A stretch of DNA of 64,000 bases from positions 1,626,001 through 1,690,000 of the forward strand of contig NC_088340.1 of NCBI RefSeq assembly GCF_036884655.1, given 5' to 3'. The stretch comes from Musa acuminata AAA Group (taxonomy: Eukaryota; Streptophyta; Magnoliopsida; Zingiberales; Musaceae). Shown here in pieces: positions 27,336 to 39,000 of the stretch (the stretch's first letter is position 1; each line of letters starts with the position of its first letter). A model generated the notes under the pieces. The model did not search any database. It had not been told where the DNA came from and worked only from the letters and a program-made list of their open reading frames with translations. Made by a program: the position numbers and the translations under genes.

Positions 27336-29372
27336 TCAGAGCTCAATTTTCATGTGATTTGCATGCATTATTTGGCCTGCATCGAAAGAAGAACATGCAT
27401 CACATTTCCCCTAACATCTTGCATGAACATAATGAATCCAACCAACACTGGTTTCCATCACACTTACCGTGGAAACCCTGGGAGGAGATTGCAGCCTCCT
27501 GGTTCTGTCCAAGGCCGAGCTGAGCAACACTGTGCAGGTCATCCTCCCAATAATCCCCGACCTGTGAAAGATTAGCATATCGTTGATCCCAGAACTCATA
27601 ATTCATGTCATTCTTCCATGTTACGGCTGCAATTCTTACATCCAGAGGAGCCGGTTGCAGATTCTGAGGCTGGCTCAAGGAGGATTCCAATGCATCCATG
27701 GAGAACTGTGCTTCAAGTCCAGAAGCTGCCTGAGGCCGATGAGCGTACGAGAACGATAAGTTCGTCGTCTCCACTGGATAAAGCGGCTGCGGCGTCGTCG
27801 TTCCATGCGCTTGATACATCTGAATTCGCAAGCCAAATCCGATGCAGGCATGCATGAGGAGTTGAGCTGATGAGTTCTCATGGAGCTCTGCAACTAAGGA
27901 GATCGTGAAAGCTAAGCTTACAAGTTTTGGAATGAGGAGTTCCATGTTGTCCAGCTGGGGATTCATAGTCGCCAGCTTCATCGACAAGAACTGAAACCGA
28001 AACATCAGAATTAAGATGAATTCCCAGCTCACGATGTCAAGCAAACGATGTCGATACCTCGACTTGCCGCTGCAGCGACTGCACATAGTTTATGATCTCA
28101 TCCAGCATGACGGCTTTGCCGGTCACCTGCAGCTCCGAATTCATTACATGAAGCTAAGAATTCGTGGTCTGAGATCGCTGAAACATGTACCTTGTTGCAA
28201 CCTGGCACGAGATCTTGCAGGAACTTCATCCTCTTGCTGATCTTTTCTCTCCTAACCTAGAGGAAGAAGGCAGTCACTGCATCAGAAACAGGGGATTCTG
28301 AAGCAGGAAATGGACATGGACAGTGGATGAGTTGTTCTTCTTACCCTCTCCGCGAGGCTGTGAGCGTCAGTGGCTTGTCCTCTTCTCGCCCGCACGTGGA
28401 TGTAGTCCTTGAGAGGCTCCGGTGGCTTGGCGTCACTGTTCTTGCCATTCGATTCAGCTGCTTTGCAACGCTTGGCATCGGAGTTCTCCAGCTCTGTCAT
28501 CTGCATTAGGAGGATCCTGGAAGATGGAATTACCACAAACATTTGGAAGAAGAAGCAGCACGGAGAGTCGATTTCGAGCGTACGCAAGGGGGATCGGCGG
28601 AAGAAGAGGATACAGGTGGCACCTTTCCCTTCCCCTTTGCAGCGGCCTTCCTCTTCCTTGCGTTGCTGTCGACGACGTCCCTCAAGGATGATGCCTCGGC
28701 CGTCACCCGGTCGGAGACCGACGACTCGTCCTGGCCATTGCCGAGCTCGGAATCCTCCGGCGTCAGAGATCCGCAGATTTTAGACATCAGCTCCATCTCC
28801 ATTTGGGCAGGGCTCAGCATCGCGACCTCGTCGCCGGTCTCCGGAGCTGTCGTGCGAGATGCTGCACCTACCATTAGGGATTTGCTGCTCGAGACCCTTG
28901 AAAGGTTTCCAGGAGTCTCCGGGAGGCCGAATTGGACCCGGAAACCCGCGGAGCTCCTTCCTCCGCTGCGGGAGGCGGAGGACGTGAAGAGATGGGCCCC
29001 AGACAATGGATTCGCCGGCATCGGGAGGCCGCCTCTCCCCTGGTGCGAGCGATCCATCACGGAAAGATCGAGTTTTGGAGGGGAATTCAGACGGGTGCTG
29101 CGGCGTCGAGGACTCGGGGAGATCTTGCCGGAGTTACAGACGACCCCCAGCCGGCCGATGAGCTCCGCCGGGTGAGAGGACGGCGACGAGACGAGCGACC
29201 TGAGCGCCGACTGGAAGTCAGCTTCGTGGGTCATCGGCTGCCTCCATTTGAGATCGAGGAGGCACTGCGGCAACTGGCCGGCGGCTGAGGAGCCGGAATT
29301 CAACTCCGGCGGCACCAGGGCGTCGGCGGACTGCCAGTTTAGGCCCCAAACTCCCTCCTTTTCCATCCCCAA
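27336..29372 (-). CDS. bHLH transcription factor (bHLH49/62/77/78, CIB-like group), complete
   Basis: Nuclear E/G-box-binding regulator; relatives act in cell elongation and flowering (family knowledge). Seven exons: 28584-29372, 28345-28500, 28191-28256, 28058-28126, 27922-27990, 27468-27819, 27336-27376. They give 513 residues with all phases consistent. The basic region [19 protein letters not shown] then [13 protein letters not shown] carries the H310-E314-R318 triad needed for CACGTG-type binding. Helix 1-loop-helix 2 runs through [20 protein letters not shown] and [16 protein letters not shown]. The Ser-rich N terminus (1-263) is low-complexity and contains a [11 protein letters not shown] nuclear-localisation-like patch. 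The last small exon ends HMKIEL, as is typical of the group. Its convergent neighbour is the SANTA remnant. Confidence 0.93.
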
Positions 29373-29459
29373 GTGGTACTACCAGACCGAAAAGTTCGAC
29401 AAAAGAGCCAAGGTTGGATTTTTAAGAGAGAATTGGCGAGGCCAAAAGGTTTTTGAAGA

Positions 29460-29670
29460 GAAACGGAGGTGGTGGCGAGAGAGACGGAGAGAGAGAGAGA
29501 GAGAGAGAGGTGAGCACAAGCTTAAATGTGGGGAGGAGTGGAAGGGAAGAGGACAAGATGTGGTGGCGACTAACAGTGGTGATGGTGATGAAGAATTAAT
29601 GTTCATCATGCTTCATTCTGTGTCCTCAACAATGAAAGATTAATGAAGAGAGAGAGAGAGAGAGAGAGGA
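29460..29670. repeat. GA/CT microsatellites upstream of the bHLH gene
   Basis: Two GA runs (about 29489-29510 and 29648-29668) lie 100-300 bp before the bHLH start codon, in the probable 5'UTR/promoter. On the transcript strand they read CT/TC, a common feature of plant core promoters. Confidence 0.6.
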
Positions 29671-29679
29671 TTCATCTTT

Positions 29680-30156
29680 TTTGTGCTATGGTTGTGTTTG
29701 CTGATCAGAATTATATTGCTTTCTAAATTATTTAATTTAAATTTTTTTAATTATTTTTAAAGGTAGGAATAAAAGAATTTTACAGATTAATAGTAGAATA
29801 TGATAAAAAAAGAATTGTTTTATTTGGTGATTATATTAATAACATTTCTGATCAGTATTGGAGGATGTGATATTTAGTTCACAGAAGCCTCATCATGTGA
29901 TATGTACAATGGCTTATTCTTCTGATAAGTCTACTCTTTGGTGTTGAAGTCCTTAAAATTAGGCCTTTGTCTCCCAAAACCTACTGATTTCTTGATTTTT
30001 GAACATGTCATATAAACACAAAATCTAGCTAGGAATTATTAATATGATAATGGCATATATGATTCACTTATCATAGATTAAGGGTACCAATACTCATTCA
30101 ATAATTTGATTGTGGATAATAGGATCATATACATACATACAAACATATATACATAC

Positions 30157-30218
<62 letters not shown>

Positions 30219-30406
30219 ATTAAGAATATTTTATTTATAATTTTTAGTAAAACTTTATTATGCCATATTATATATATATATATAATTAAGTTAAGAATTT
30301 TTATTTTTTATTTATAATTTTTAGTAAAACTTTGTTATGCCTTCTTTTATCGTTTCTCATATTAATAATACTAATTACAGCATTAGTGTGTAGATGTACT
30401 TATGAG

Positions 30407-30502
<96 letters not shown>

Positions 30503-31730
30503 CTTGGATTTAGCTTATGATAGAAGAAATCAGTGTGATGATAGTTGAAATTACTAGTGGTTGATAACATGTTGATGTATTAGTAAAGATTGAGAGTTGG
30601 AAATTTTATCTAATATATTTTGTATATTAAACATTAGTTAGGAGATTTACTTATTAAAAATCTAAAATCTCTCTCTAATTTTGTCATATCAAAGTAACTA
30701 TCAGATCGTTGTTGTTGAAAGCATTCCATCACAAGATTGATTCTTAGGTGGCAAATAAGATGATTTAGGAGGCATAACATTAGCACTTTATATGATTGGA
30801 TTGGAAAGTGAGCTCAAGAAAGTTAAAAATCCTACTAAAACTAGCTTAATTAAATTCAGTCACATCACTCTCTTCAATCTTCCTCTTAAGTTTAAAACCT
30901 ACCTTAATTAATTTCACATCTCTCTCTCTCTCTCTGCACAAAACGAATCGGAGAAGGTGAGATTTTATTCCTTTGCAATCATTGGGGTTAGAATTCCGAA
31001 GGGAATTGGAAGGATGGAGCAGTGCAGTCAACAGTGGCTTTGGTCAATGAATTCGATTTATATTTTCTTTTAATTCAGATGTTATTATCCAAAATATTCT
31101 TAATTTTCACTTATTTATCTCTTAAATTTTTTTGAAATGATATTAACCCTTGCAACTTTTGGTTTAGTGTATTTATCCTTTGAAATATTAAGTTCCTTTG
31201 TATATAATTCTATCGCGAATATTCATCCGTAAAATTCAACGAAACGATCGATAATCAAAATTGAAGTTTGCTAAACTTAGTTTAAAAAATATATCTAAAA
31301 TGCTCCAAATATTCTTAGCATCGAAAAGATTTATCCAGAATGTATTGTAAAAATATATATGACAAAATCTATTGTAAACAAGCTATCCATAATTTATTAT
31401 TAATTACTTTTCTCTTCATTAAAATAAAGAAAAACCAAAGAAGAATGAAAAAAAAAAAGTCTCTTAAACACTCACCAAATAATAACAATTAATTAGCATA
31501 AAAAACATTTCGATCAGTAAATCTCTTGAGATATCTAAGTTGGTTAATGCATTGTTGCACAAGAAAGATATAAAGTCCGAGTCCTTCGTACGAGCGTCAT
31601 ATGCGTTATTTAACATAATAAAAATATATTTTAATTTTAAAAAATAATAAAGACAGACAACTCAATCTTCATGTGTGGAAAAAGATATATTCATATTTAA
31701 ATTCAGATATTATTAATTTTTTTTTCCAAC
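29680..31730. other. AT-rich non-coding region
   Basis: No gene seen. It contains (TACA)n/(TA)n at 30129-30210, (TA)n at 30270-30282 and a much longer (AT)n at 30412-30500. The segment TTAAGTTAAGAAT...TTTTTAGTAAAACTTT is repeated at about 30212-30256 and 30286-30332. Confidence 0.7.
30412..30500. repeat. Long (AT)n microsatellite
   Basis: About 44 uninterrupted AT dinucleotides. It is likely length-polymorphic and may be mis-sized in the assembly. Confidence 0.95.
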
Positions 31731-31740
31731 TAATCATTAT

Positions 31741-32583
31741 GTGACATGTCCCCTACTAATTAATATATTAGACTGATTGAATACTATAGGGCTAGTAACT
31801 TTTGCTTGACAAGTTAAGTTTTCCTTCCTTTGATTGCTCATCTTCTGATTTGGAACAGTTCCAAATGATCCACTTGACCCACTTGTTTTGTAAGAACCAT
31901 TGAAGGCAGCACCACTTTGGAATAGAGCTCTTGGTTTCTGGGATAAGGCAGGCAACATGTAATCCTTCAGCTTTGATGAAGACTTACCATCCTCTTTGAC
32001 TCCAGCTAAGAAAGGAGTCTCTCTCTCTCTTGCAAAGCACTCCCATCACTTGCTCTCATTCCCTGCCAAATCTCCTTTCAACTGATGGTTCATGCTTCCT
32101 CATATGATGATACAAACTGCACATGTGATCCATACCTGATGAGCAATATTAATGAGGCAAAGGACAAAAGATTATTTTGTCCTTGCTCCTGGTGAAGCTC
32201 TTGTTGTTGGGGCCTTTTCTTTGTTGATCTGATGATGAAATATGCCCATTATTTTTCATTGTGTAGTTGCATGATTTGATTGGTCTGGGTTGTGCATGGT
32301 TTTGTTGTCTTTTGTCTCTCTGCATTATCAACTTCCAAACCTTTCTCAAGATGACCTGTTCATTTATCTCAGAGATAAATCCAGAGAAGATTGTCTTGGC
32401 CTGTAACAAAACAACATCTTTGTTTGAATTATTTTTTACTTTATAGTAAGGTTTTCTTATTTCTCTCTCTACTGCTTTGGCCTTAGGTTCTCCAAATCTC
32501 TCTTCAGTGCAATGTTCTTTTCCTTGATGTGCAGTAAGGTAAAATGTTGTTAGTTCTGCCGATAGTGTCATCCAATCTGTCAA
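31741..32583 (-). other. Unassigned coding-like region, minus strand
   Basis: An uninterrupted minus-strand frame of about 90 codons runs from about 32070 to 31741 (EIWQGMRASDGSALQERE, then KSSSKLKDYMLPALSQKPRA). It has good codon-like composition and a possible acceptor at its start. A second frame (32149-32583) contains a plausible exon AKTIFSGFISEINEQVILRK bounded by TTACAG and GTTTGG. An overlapping frame gives HIKEKNIALKRDLENLRPKQ, which is coiled-coil-like. I do not recognise a family and could not join the pieces in phase. It may be a decayed gene. Confidence 0.3.
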
Positions 32584-32790
32584 TTAGGTAAAATGGCATT
32601 CTCAACAAAATCATACACATTGTAAGGCTAGTGGAAGACTTGAAGTTTCTGCATTGATAGATTTATTATCAGTTCAAAATTCTTGTGATCAAATTCACAA
32701 CACCGGTTGAGTCAAACACAAATCAGAAGCTAAATGAATCATCATCTTACATGGTTTTGAAGGAGGATTAGTTACAGCACACATACCTCC

Positions 32791-33100
32791 CTTCCAATCA
32801 AGCTTCAAAAGTTCTACATTTTAGGTGCATGTATGTCTCAAATAATTTCCCTATGAATGATCCCCTTCCCTTCATTGGGTTGGATAACATGGAATTCAAT
32901 CATTGAAATTTATGGACCCATGTGTTATGCAGCTTTAATATCTCTAGGTGGTGGATAGAGAGGGACTATAAAGAGCTAAAAGAAGACATGGGGGAGGACA
33001 CTTGCCACTCCTTTAATGGCTGGACCATTCATAGACTAATACAACAAGAAGAAGAAGTAGGACGACTGGTGGGGTTTCTCCTCGGTTCTCAAATCTGAAT
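32791..33100. repeat. Diverged duplication, copy 1
   Basis: Shares ordered blocks with 34164-34443: CTTCCAATCAAGCTTC, TGTATGTCTCA, GGGTTGGATAACATGG, TCAATCATTGAAAT, ACCCATGTGTT, and CTCGGTT-CAAATCTGAAT at the end. No coding frame is conserved between copies. Confidence 0.75.
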
Positions 33101-34163
33101 CAGAGGGTGTCACTGGAAAATGATGAACTTTGTGTCCTAAGCAAAGCTGTGGCAGAAAGAGTGACAGAATTTATACTGATTGGATAATCTGTGGGATTTG
33201 TGCATTATTTTTCTTAACTAAGATGAGGGAGAGAGAAAGCAAGGGAGTGTTGTATGAATCAAACAAGAAAAGAGAGACACTTGACATGGTGGCAAGGAGG
33301 AGAAGAGAATGGTGCTGCATGCTCAACCCCTCGACCAAAGATTCTTATACTACTTTTAACTCGAGTGGCACGAGACTAGATGGAGCTCTAGAGTTAGATC
33401 ACCTCTTTAACATGGATATTTGCATACATAATTTTACGAGCGATGCTTTAGTAATAAGATCGCTCTAAGCAACCAAGCAAAGTATCTATTTATAATGCTA
33501 AAAAAGTATTAATGTTCTATTATTATATTATGTTTACGCAATCCCAAACTTACGTTTCGATGAAGCGACCATAATAGTTTATTCCTGCATTAGCTTGTCA
33601 CTAATCTAATTTTTTTAGATTACATGGTCTCGCTAATAAGATTAGTTCTCGCTAAGTTCCTCATGATAGCGAAGCTATGATAACATTGTCATCCAATATG
33701 ACAAGAAGAACTGATCGAACTGTTGAAGCTCTTGAGACATACCAAGAGTTGGTACTGTCATCTTACCGATTGCTTTGCAAACATGATTACATGGTCAAGA
33801 CCAGTACGAACAACGAGCATCATCACTCTGTTGGAAGAAGACTAACTAACCTACACCAAGTTTTCTGTGTTTATTTTAGGACACAACAGGCTGAGAAGGA
33901 TTAGAAAATGGTACAATATACTTGTTGTCTGGTGTGTTTCCATGCAGACTCTTAAGAACGGGAGGGCTGAGATAAATAAGTGCAGACAGAATCTGGTGAA
34001 GATCTAACCACCACTCTGCATGGACAAACTCCTCAGCGTAATCATAGGAAGAAGAACTGCGACATCATTCCCCCAACATCCCTTCCATCCTCCTACTTGC
34101 CTTTGTTCGTCAACGTACAACATTGCAAATTAATGTCTGACACAAACCTTATTTAATGTGCCT
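33101..34163. other. Spacer between the two duplicated copies
   Basis: Short ORFs (33130-33468 and 33677-33904) are present, but they match nothing I know and lack supporting structure. I see no gene. Confidence 0.4.
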
Positions 34164-34443
34164 CTTCCAATCAAAGCTTCGATGATGCTCCTCTTTTGGT
34201 GCGTGTATGTCTCATGTAAATCCATATGAATGCTCCCTTGAATCGGGTTGGATAACATGGCCTTCGATCATTGAAATATGTAGAGAGACCCATGTGTTTG
34301 TGTAGTTTTTAATATCCCTCTGTGTGAGCCAAGAGCGGGACACTTTGCCACTGTCTCAATCGTCACATCATTCATAGAAGAGGCACAATGTGAAGACATA
34401 GGACAAGATTGGTGGGCTTTCCCCCTCGGTTCCCAAATCTGAA
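34164..34443. repeat. Diverged duplication, copy 2
   Basis: Second copy of the 32791-33100 segment, in the same orientation about 1.37 kb downstream. It is immediately followed by a GA microsatellite (about 34457-34480). A short motif AGAGAGAATTCAACCATTA recurs at about 34473 and 34560. Confidence 0.75.
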
Positions 34444-35134
34444 TTATAAATCTATAGAGAGAGAGAGAGAGAGAGAGAGAATTCAACCATTACGGTGGCT
34501 CTCTTCGAAAGCTACAGTGGAGGTCTGACAAAAACATCCCAGCTTCTCAAACACGTACATAGAGAGAATTCAACCATTATGAGCATAAGCTGAAGCTTGT
34601 AAAAAAGTTTGTACACAGAAAACATGTCTAAAAATGTCAAATTTCAGCAATGCTGATAACATTGGATGACTTATGTCCTAACAATTGATGAAGATTCTAT
34701 ACTATCTAAACTAGGCTTTCATTGGTCCTATCATCATGTACTCAAATTTCTGTATTCAGTGAGGAAAACATAGAAATAAGATTGATTGATGCAGTAAGTA
34801 ATAGAAAGATGGAAATCCATGTAAAAGAAGCTCTCACACAGTAGTAATAATATGCTCAGGTTTAGGGCTTACTTATGGTTGTTCTATTACAAGTACACAT
34901 AAAAGATAGATAGTCAGTCACCTGACAGAGGATGTAAAACTCCATCACATCATATGCAACTGGATCTTAAAAAATGCACAGTAGCAGTTAATAAATCCGA
35001 GAAAACAATGGCAGGTTGCTCAAGAAAAATTGCCACTGCTCACCTGACATTTCTTAGCCTAATCCACATTTAACTCAAGTACTCATAGAGTACATCCGTA
35101 CCATGTAAAAGAAAAAAAAAGAAGAAGCATACAA

Positions 35135-35280
35135 CAACATCAATATGAGAAATAAAGAACAAGAAGATGATTTTTTTAACTAACACCACACAAGTTTATG
35201 CTGCAAACAACATCAATATGAGAAATAAAGAACAAGAAGATGATTTTTTTAACTAACACCACACAAGTTTATGCTGCAAA
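35135..35280. repeat. Exact 73-bp tandem duplication
   Basis: The 73-base unit starting CAACATCAATATGAGAAATA is present twice head to tail (35135-35207, 35208-35280) with no mismatch that I can see. It lies downstream of the G3BP-like gene. Confidence 0.92.
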
Positions 35281-35347
35281 CAACAACAAAGCGATGAGGT
35301 CCCAAGCTTCTTATATATTCAAGTAGAAATTTCTTGAAAACAAAAAC

Positions 35348-35418
35348 ATGTGTATATATATGTATATATAAATGTATATGTATGTATGTATGTATGTATG
35401 TATATACATATATATACT
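35348..35418. repeat. TATG/TATA compound microsatellite
   Basis: TATATATGTATATATAAATG is followed by consecutive TATG units and TATATACATATATATAC. Confidence 0.9.
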
Positions 35419-36074
35419 TATCTTTGCATCCTTTTCTAACTGCTCTAAATATATTTTGCATCAAGATACCAAAAATTATCTGGAAAACACAGCAATTCAT
35501 GAACATAGACTACATACACCTAAAGGGGGTTACAACATTACAAGATCTCCGAGATAATATTAAGTAAAGATCAATAAGACAACCAGGCTCCACAATGCCA
35601 CTTGAAAGAAAACATTGCTATACTACTTCTGACCACATCAACGAAACAAAACAATTGTACTATTACTTCCGACCAAATCAACAATTTAAAAATAATTTTC
35701 AATAGTCACACATGCTGAGATCCATTAATAACAAAGAGGGTAGAGAACAGTAATCCTACTACATTAAAATTACAAAGAGAATCAAAAACTACATTAAGGC
35801 ATTATGAAAAGGAGGAAATATAGCAACTTGTAGCCCTCAAATAACATTCTCATGGTATCATACTCTACAGTCACCTTTAAAATTTTGTTCCATGTAGTGT
35901 CGCTAGCAAAAATAGTATGAAAAAACAAAAGAAGACTTCCCATCCTATAAAATGCTCTTAAATTCTTGCTCACTTGAAACCGCAATACCACCGATGCAAT
36001 CCTGGTGATTCAATTTTTGTGCAACCCGTAATGGCTGATGAAACAGTGCTGAATCACTACTCAGATCCATGTGC

Positions 36075-39000
36075 TCAAACCCTCTGGTACCCAACATCAC
36101 TTCTGCGATTTGAAGATCTTCCCCTACCCCCACCTCTACTTCCAAAATCAGGTCGAGCATTGTAATCCCCTCTACCATAACCCCTCCCACCACCATAGTA
36201 ACCACGTCCTCTCCCATCATTGTAGAACCCACCCCCTCTATCAGGTGCAAATCTTCCTCTGTTGCTAACTGCAGAAATCAAATATTGGAGTGATTTACTG
36301 GAATATAGACAATATAGTCACTATCAAATTGAAAATTAAAGGGTTGAGGCCATTCACCATCAGTGACCAGTGTTGCAGTTTGAAGTGCAAGATAAAGCAA
36401 AATAACTAAACTTATAATGAACCGCTTACTGTGCTGATGGTGAAAACAAGAATTACTGGAAAACTCCACTTACGTTTACATTACAATTGAAAAGAAAACT
36501 AACTAAATTAAGAATGAACAGAGAGAAAGTAAAGAATAAGCTATCCATGCACAGGCCTAGAATAGAGTCAAAAACTTGCCTCGTGAACCAGTAGTCCTCT
36601 TTTCCTCAACATAAGCTTGGCGACCACCAATTATTACGGGTGAGGCCTGCAATTTGAAGAAAATAATCAATACAAACATTTCTTTCTCAATCTTGAATAA
36701 TTATACAAGTACTCTGATCCCATAAATGGTTATTCTGACCAGCTTCCATCAGTTCCACATATTCTTTTATTATGGGAATTGATAAATACATAGAATAAGA
36801 TACCACTTCACTTGAGGCTTCACCACTGTATAAAAAATTCTCCCCTTTCTAACAACTGATTCTGATTAAGCATCAGTCGTTGTCATGGTTCTATACCTAG
36901 ATAAATTAGTTATACTGAGAGACTATATGGCATATGCTAAATTTTACAAATAAGAATTAAATTTATCTGTAAGGACAACCATTTCAAACTAATTTTGATA
37001 GCCATAATGACAACATTATACCCTTCCAGGATTACAATAGCAATTTACCATACTTTTCATGATGCATACTCACTTGCTAACTGACTAAACCATAGCTAAC
37101 AAAGCTTATTAGAGTTCCCTTTTTCTTATCAATAATGATATATACTTAAATCCATCAGATATTTGCAAGTCAAAACTGACACCCCACAATTTACCAGAAC
37201 TATTCAGTGTTGACTGTAAGATTCCTTTAGGCACTTGTGCAAACTACATCAAATATTAATTAAAATCTTAATAGATAGTATTCCATAAACATGGAAGCTC
37301 AGTTTAACCCTGAAACGTAGGTATTATGACGCAGCAGAAACACTCAAAAGGAGCTTTTCGAAAAAGGCAAAATATAGCATTTTAAGCAGACATCATCTTC
37401 TAGGCAATCCCAGCAACCAACCGAGGTCCAACAATCTACTCAAAATTGCACCATCCTTTTTGTTAATTCCCAAACATGGTAAACGATAGTTGCAGGGACA
37501 AAACTTCAGTAATTCCTCGTTCTCAGTTCTCTATAACTTGACTAAGTTTTCACAGAAATCCTTGTTATACCAGTTATGCTGTTTGAAATGGTCAAAATAA
37601 TTCTTTTGGGCATAATCACTAAGAATATCTACCTAATATACCATCATTCCTACACTCCATTGGTTCATAGCTGCTTGCAAACTATCCTGTTTTGGGACAC
37701 AGGTATACAGAGCAATGAGAATCAAGAGAATAAAAAGGCTAAACTGCCAGATGTTAGCTATTATATAAAAGCACCATCATGATATAAAAAGGTCGAAGTC
37801 ACTCTTGAATAGGAACGTGAAGATAAAGCACAACTTAAGCTAATTAACCAGCTTACTAATAAGCTAAAACTTAAATCAATACATATCATTTTAGAATAGA
37901 CCAATCACTAAAAATCATTTAGATATAGAAAAGCTGGGCCAATTAAAAAATAAGCTAAAATACATACGAAAATCACTAAAAATAGAAAATAATTTTTCTA
38001 GGCTTCAACTTGATGAAACTGAGTCACATCAGTTTCTCAGGAAGATGCAATACAAGCCATGCTAAAAAGTCCCTAGGAGAAGTTTCACAGTATACCTACA
38101 AAACCCCAAAAAAAAAATCAATGAGGCAAGCAAGAAAGCCAAAGGTGCTAAAACAGAAAAAGATAAACATAAGCAAAATAACCACACAGAACTAAATTAG
38201 ATTCACAAGGTACAAGAAGCATAGAAACTAGAACGCAGATTTAAGCCTCCAACAAATTGCACAATGTAATCATAATGACAACCAGCGCTGGCAAAAAGAT
38301 AAAGAACTACATAGAAAATTAATCACATAAATTGAGCAAAATCAGTTATTAATACAAATTGTACCTTTAACTTTCATCAAAGAAACAGAACCATAAAGGA
38401 AGTTGGCAAGGATCACCAGAACTAGTAACCTATACTCTGCTGAGATTGCCACTCATATCTAAAGCTTTCAGTGGATACTAACAGCCTGACCACCAACCTA
38501 AATACAAGCTAATGCTTCTGGGCCTCCACCATGGATCCCATGAAGTTATCAGGTGTTGCGTACAGATCATTAAGTCATAAACATGTTTAATCTATTAGTC
38601 TAGGGATGCAAGCAAATCCATACATGGAAACTGAAAATTCCAGTAAGTTAATATTAACTACATGCATTTTGTAGAAATAAATAAACAAACATGATTGTCA
38701 CTTGGAATATTTGATAAGCATGATCCAAAAAAGACATGCGTAGTATAAATTGTTCGACTTGATGTACAACCTACATGACAATTGACTGCAAACCAAAGAT
38801 CAAGTTTAGAACCTCATATCCATCTTAGTATGTGTTAAACTTTCAGTGCACAAACAGGTTTGTATTCAGTACCCTCTAGCCAGATTCTGAACACTTAGCT
38901 CTTCTTGGATAGGAACTGGATTGATACTTCATGGATACAGTCTAAATTTTACTCGATAACAATGTTAGTCATTGTTTAGGCAGCATGCAGTGAACAAACA

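Noticed and set aside
27898..27945. Reading the bHLH exon through, or using a 36-nt intron, between ...LLIPKL and LHENSSAQ
   Set aside because: 36 nt is too short for a plant intron. Splicing 27922 to 27819 (about 100 nt) gives the family-typical MYQ start of the next exon in phase.
28530..28583. Extension of bHLH exon 1 past the GTACGC donor
   Set aside because: The extra residues resemble nothing and the donor at 28583 joins in phase to exon 2.
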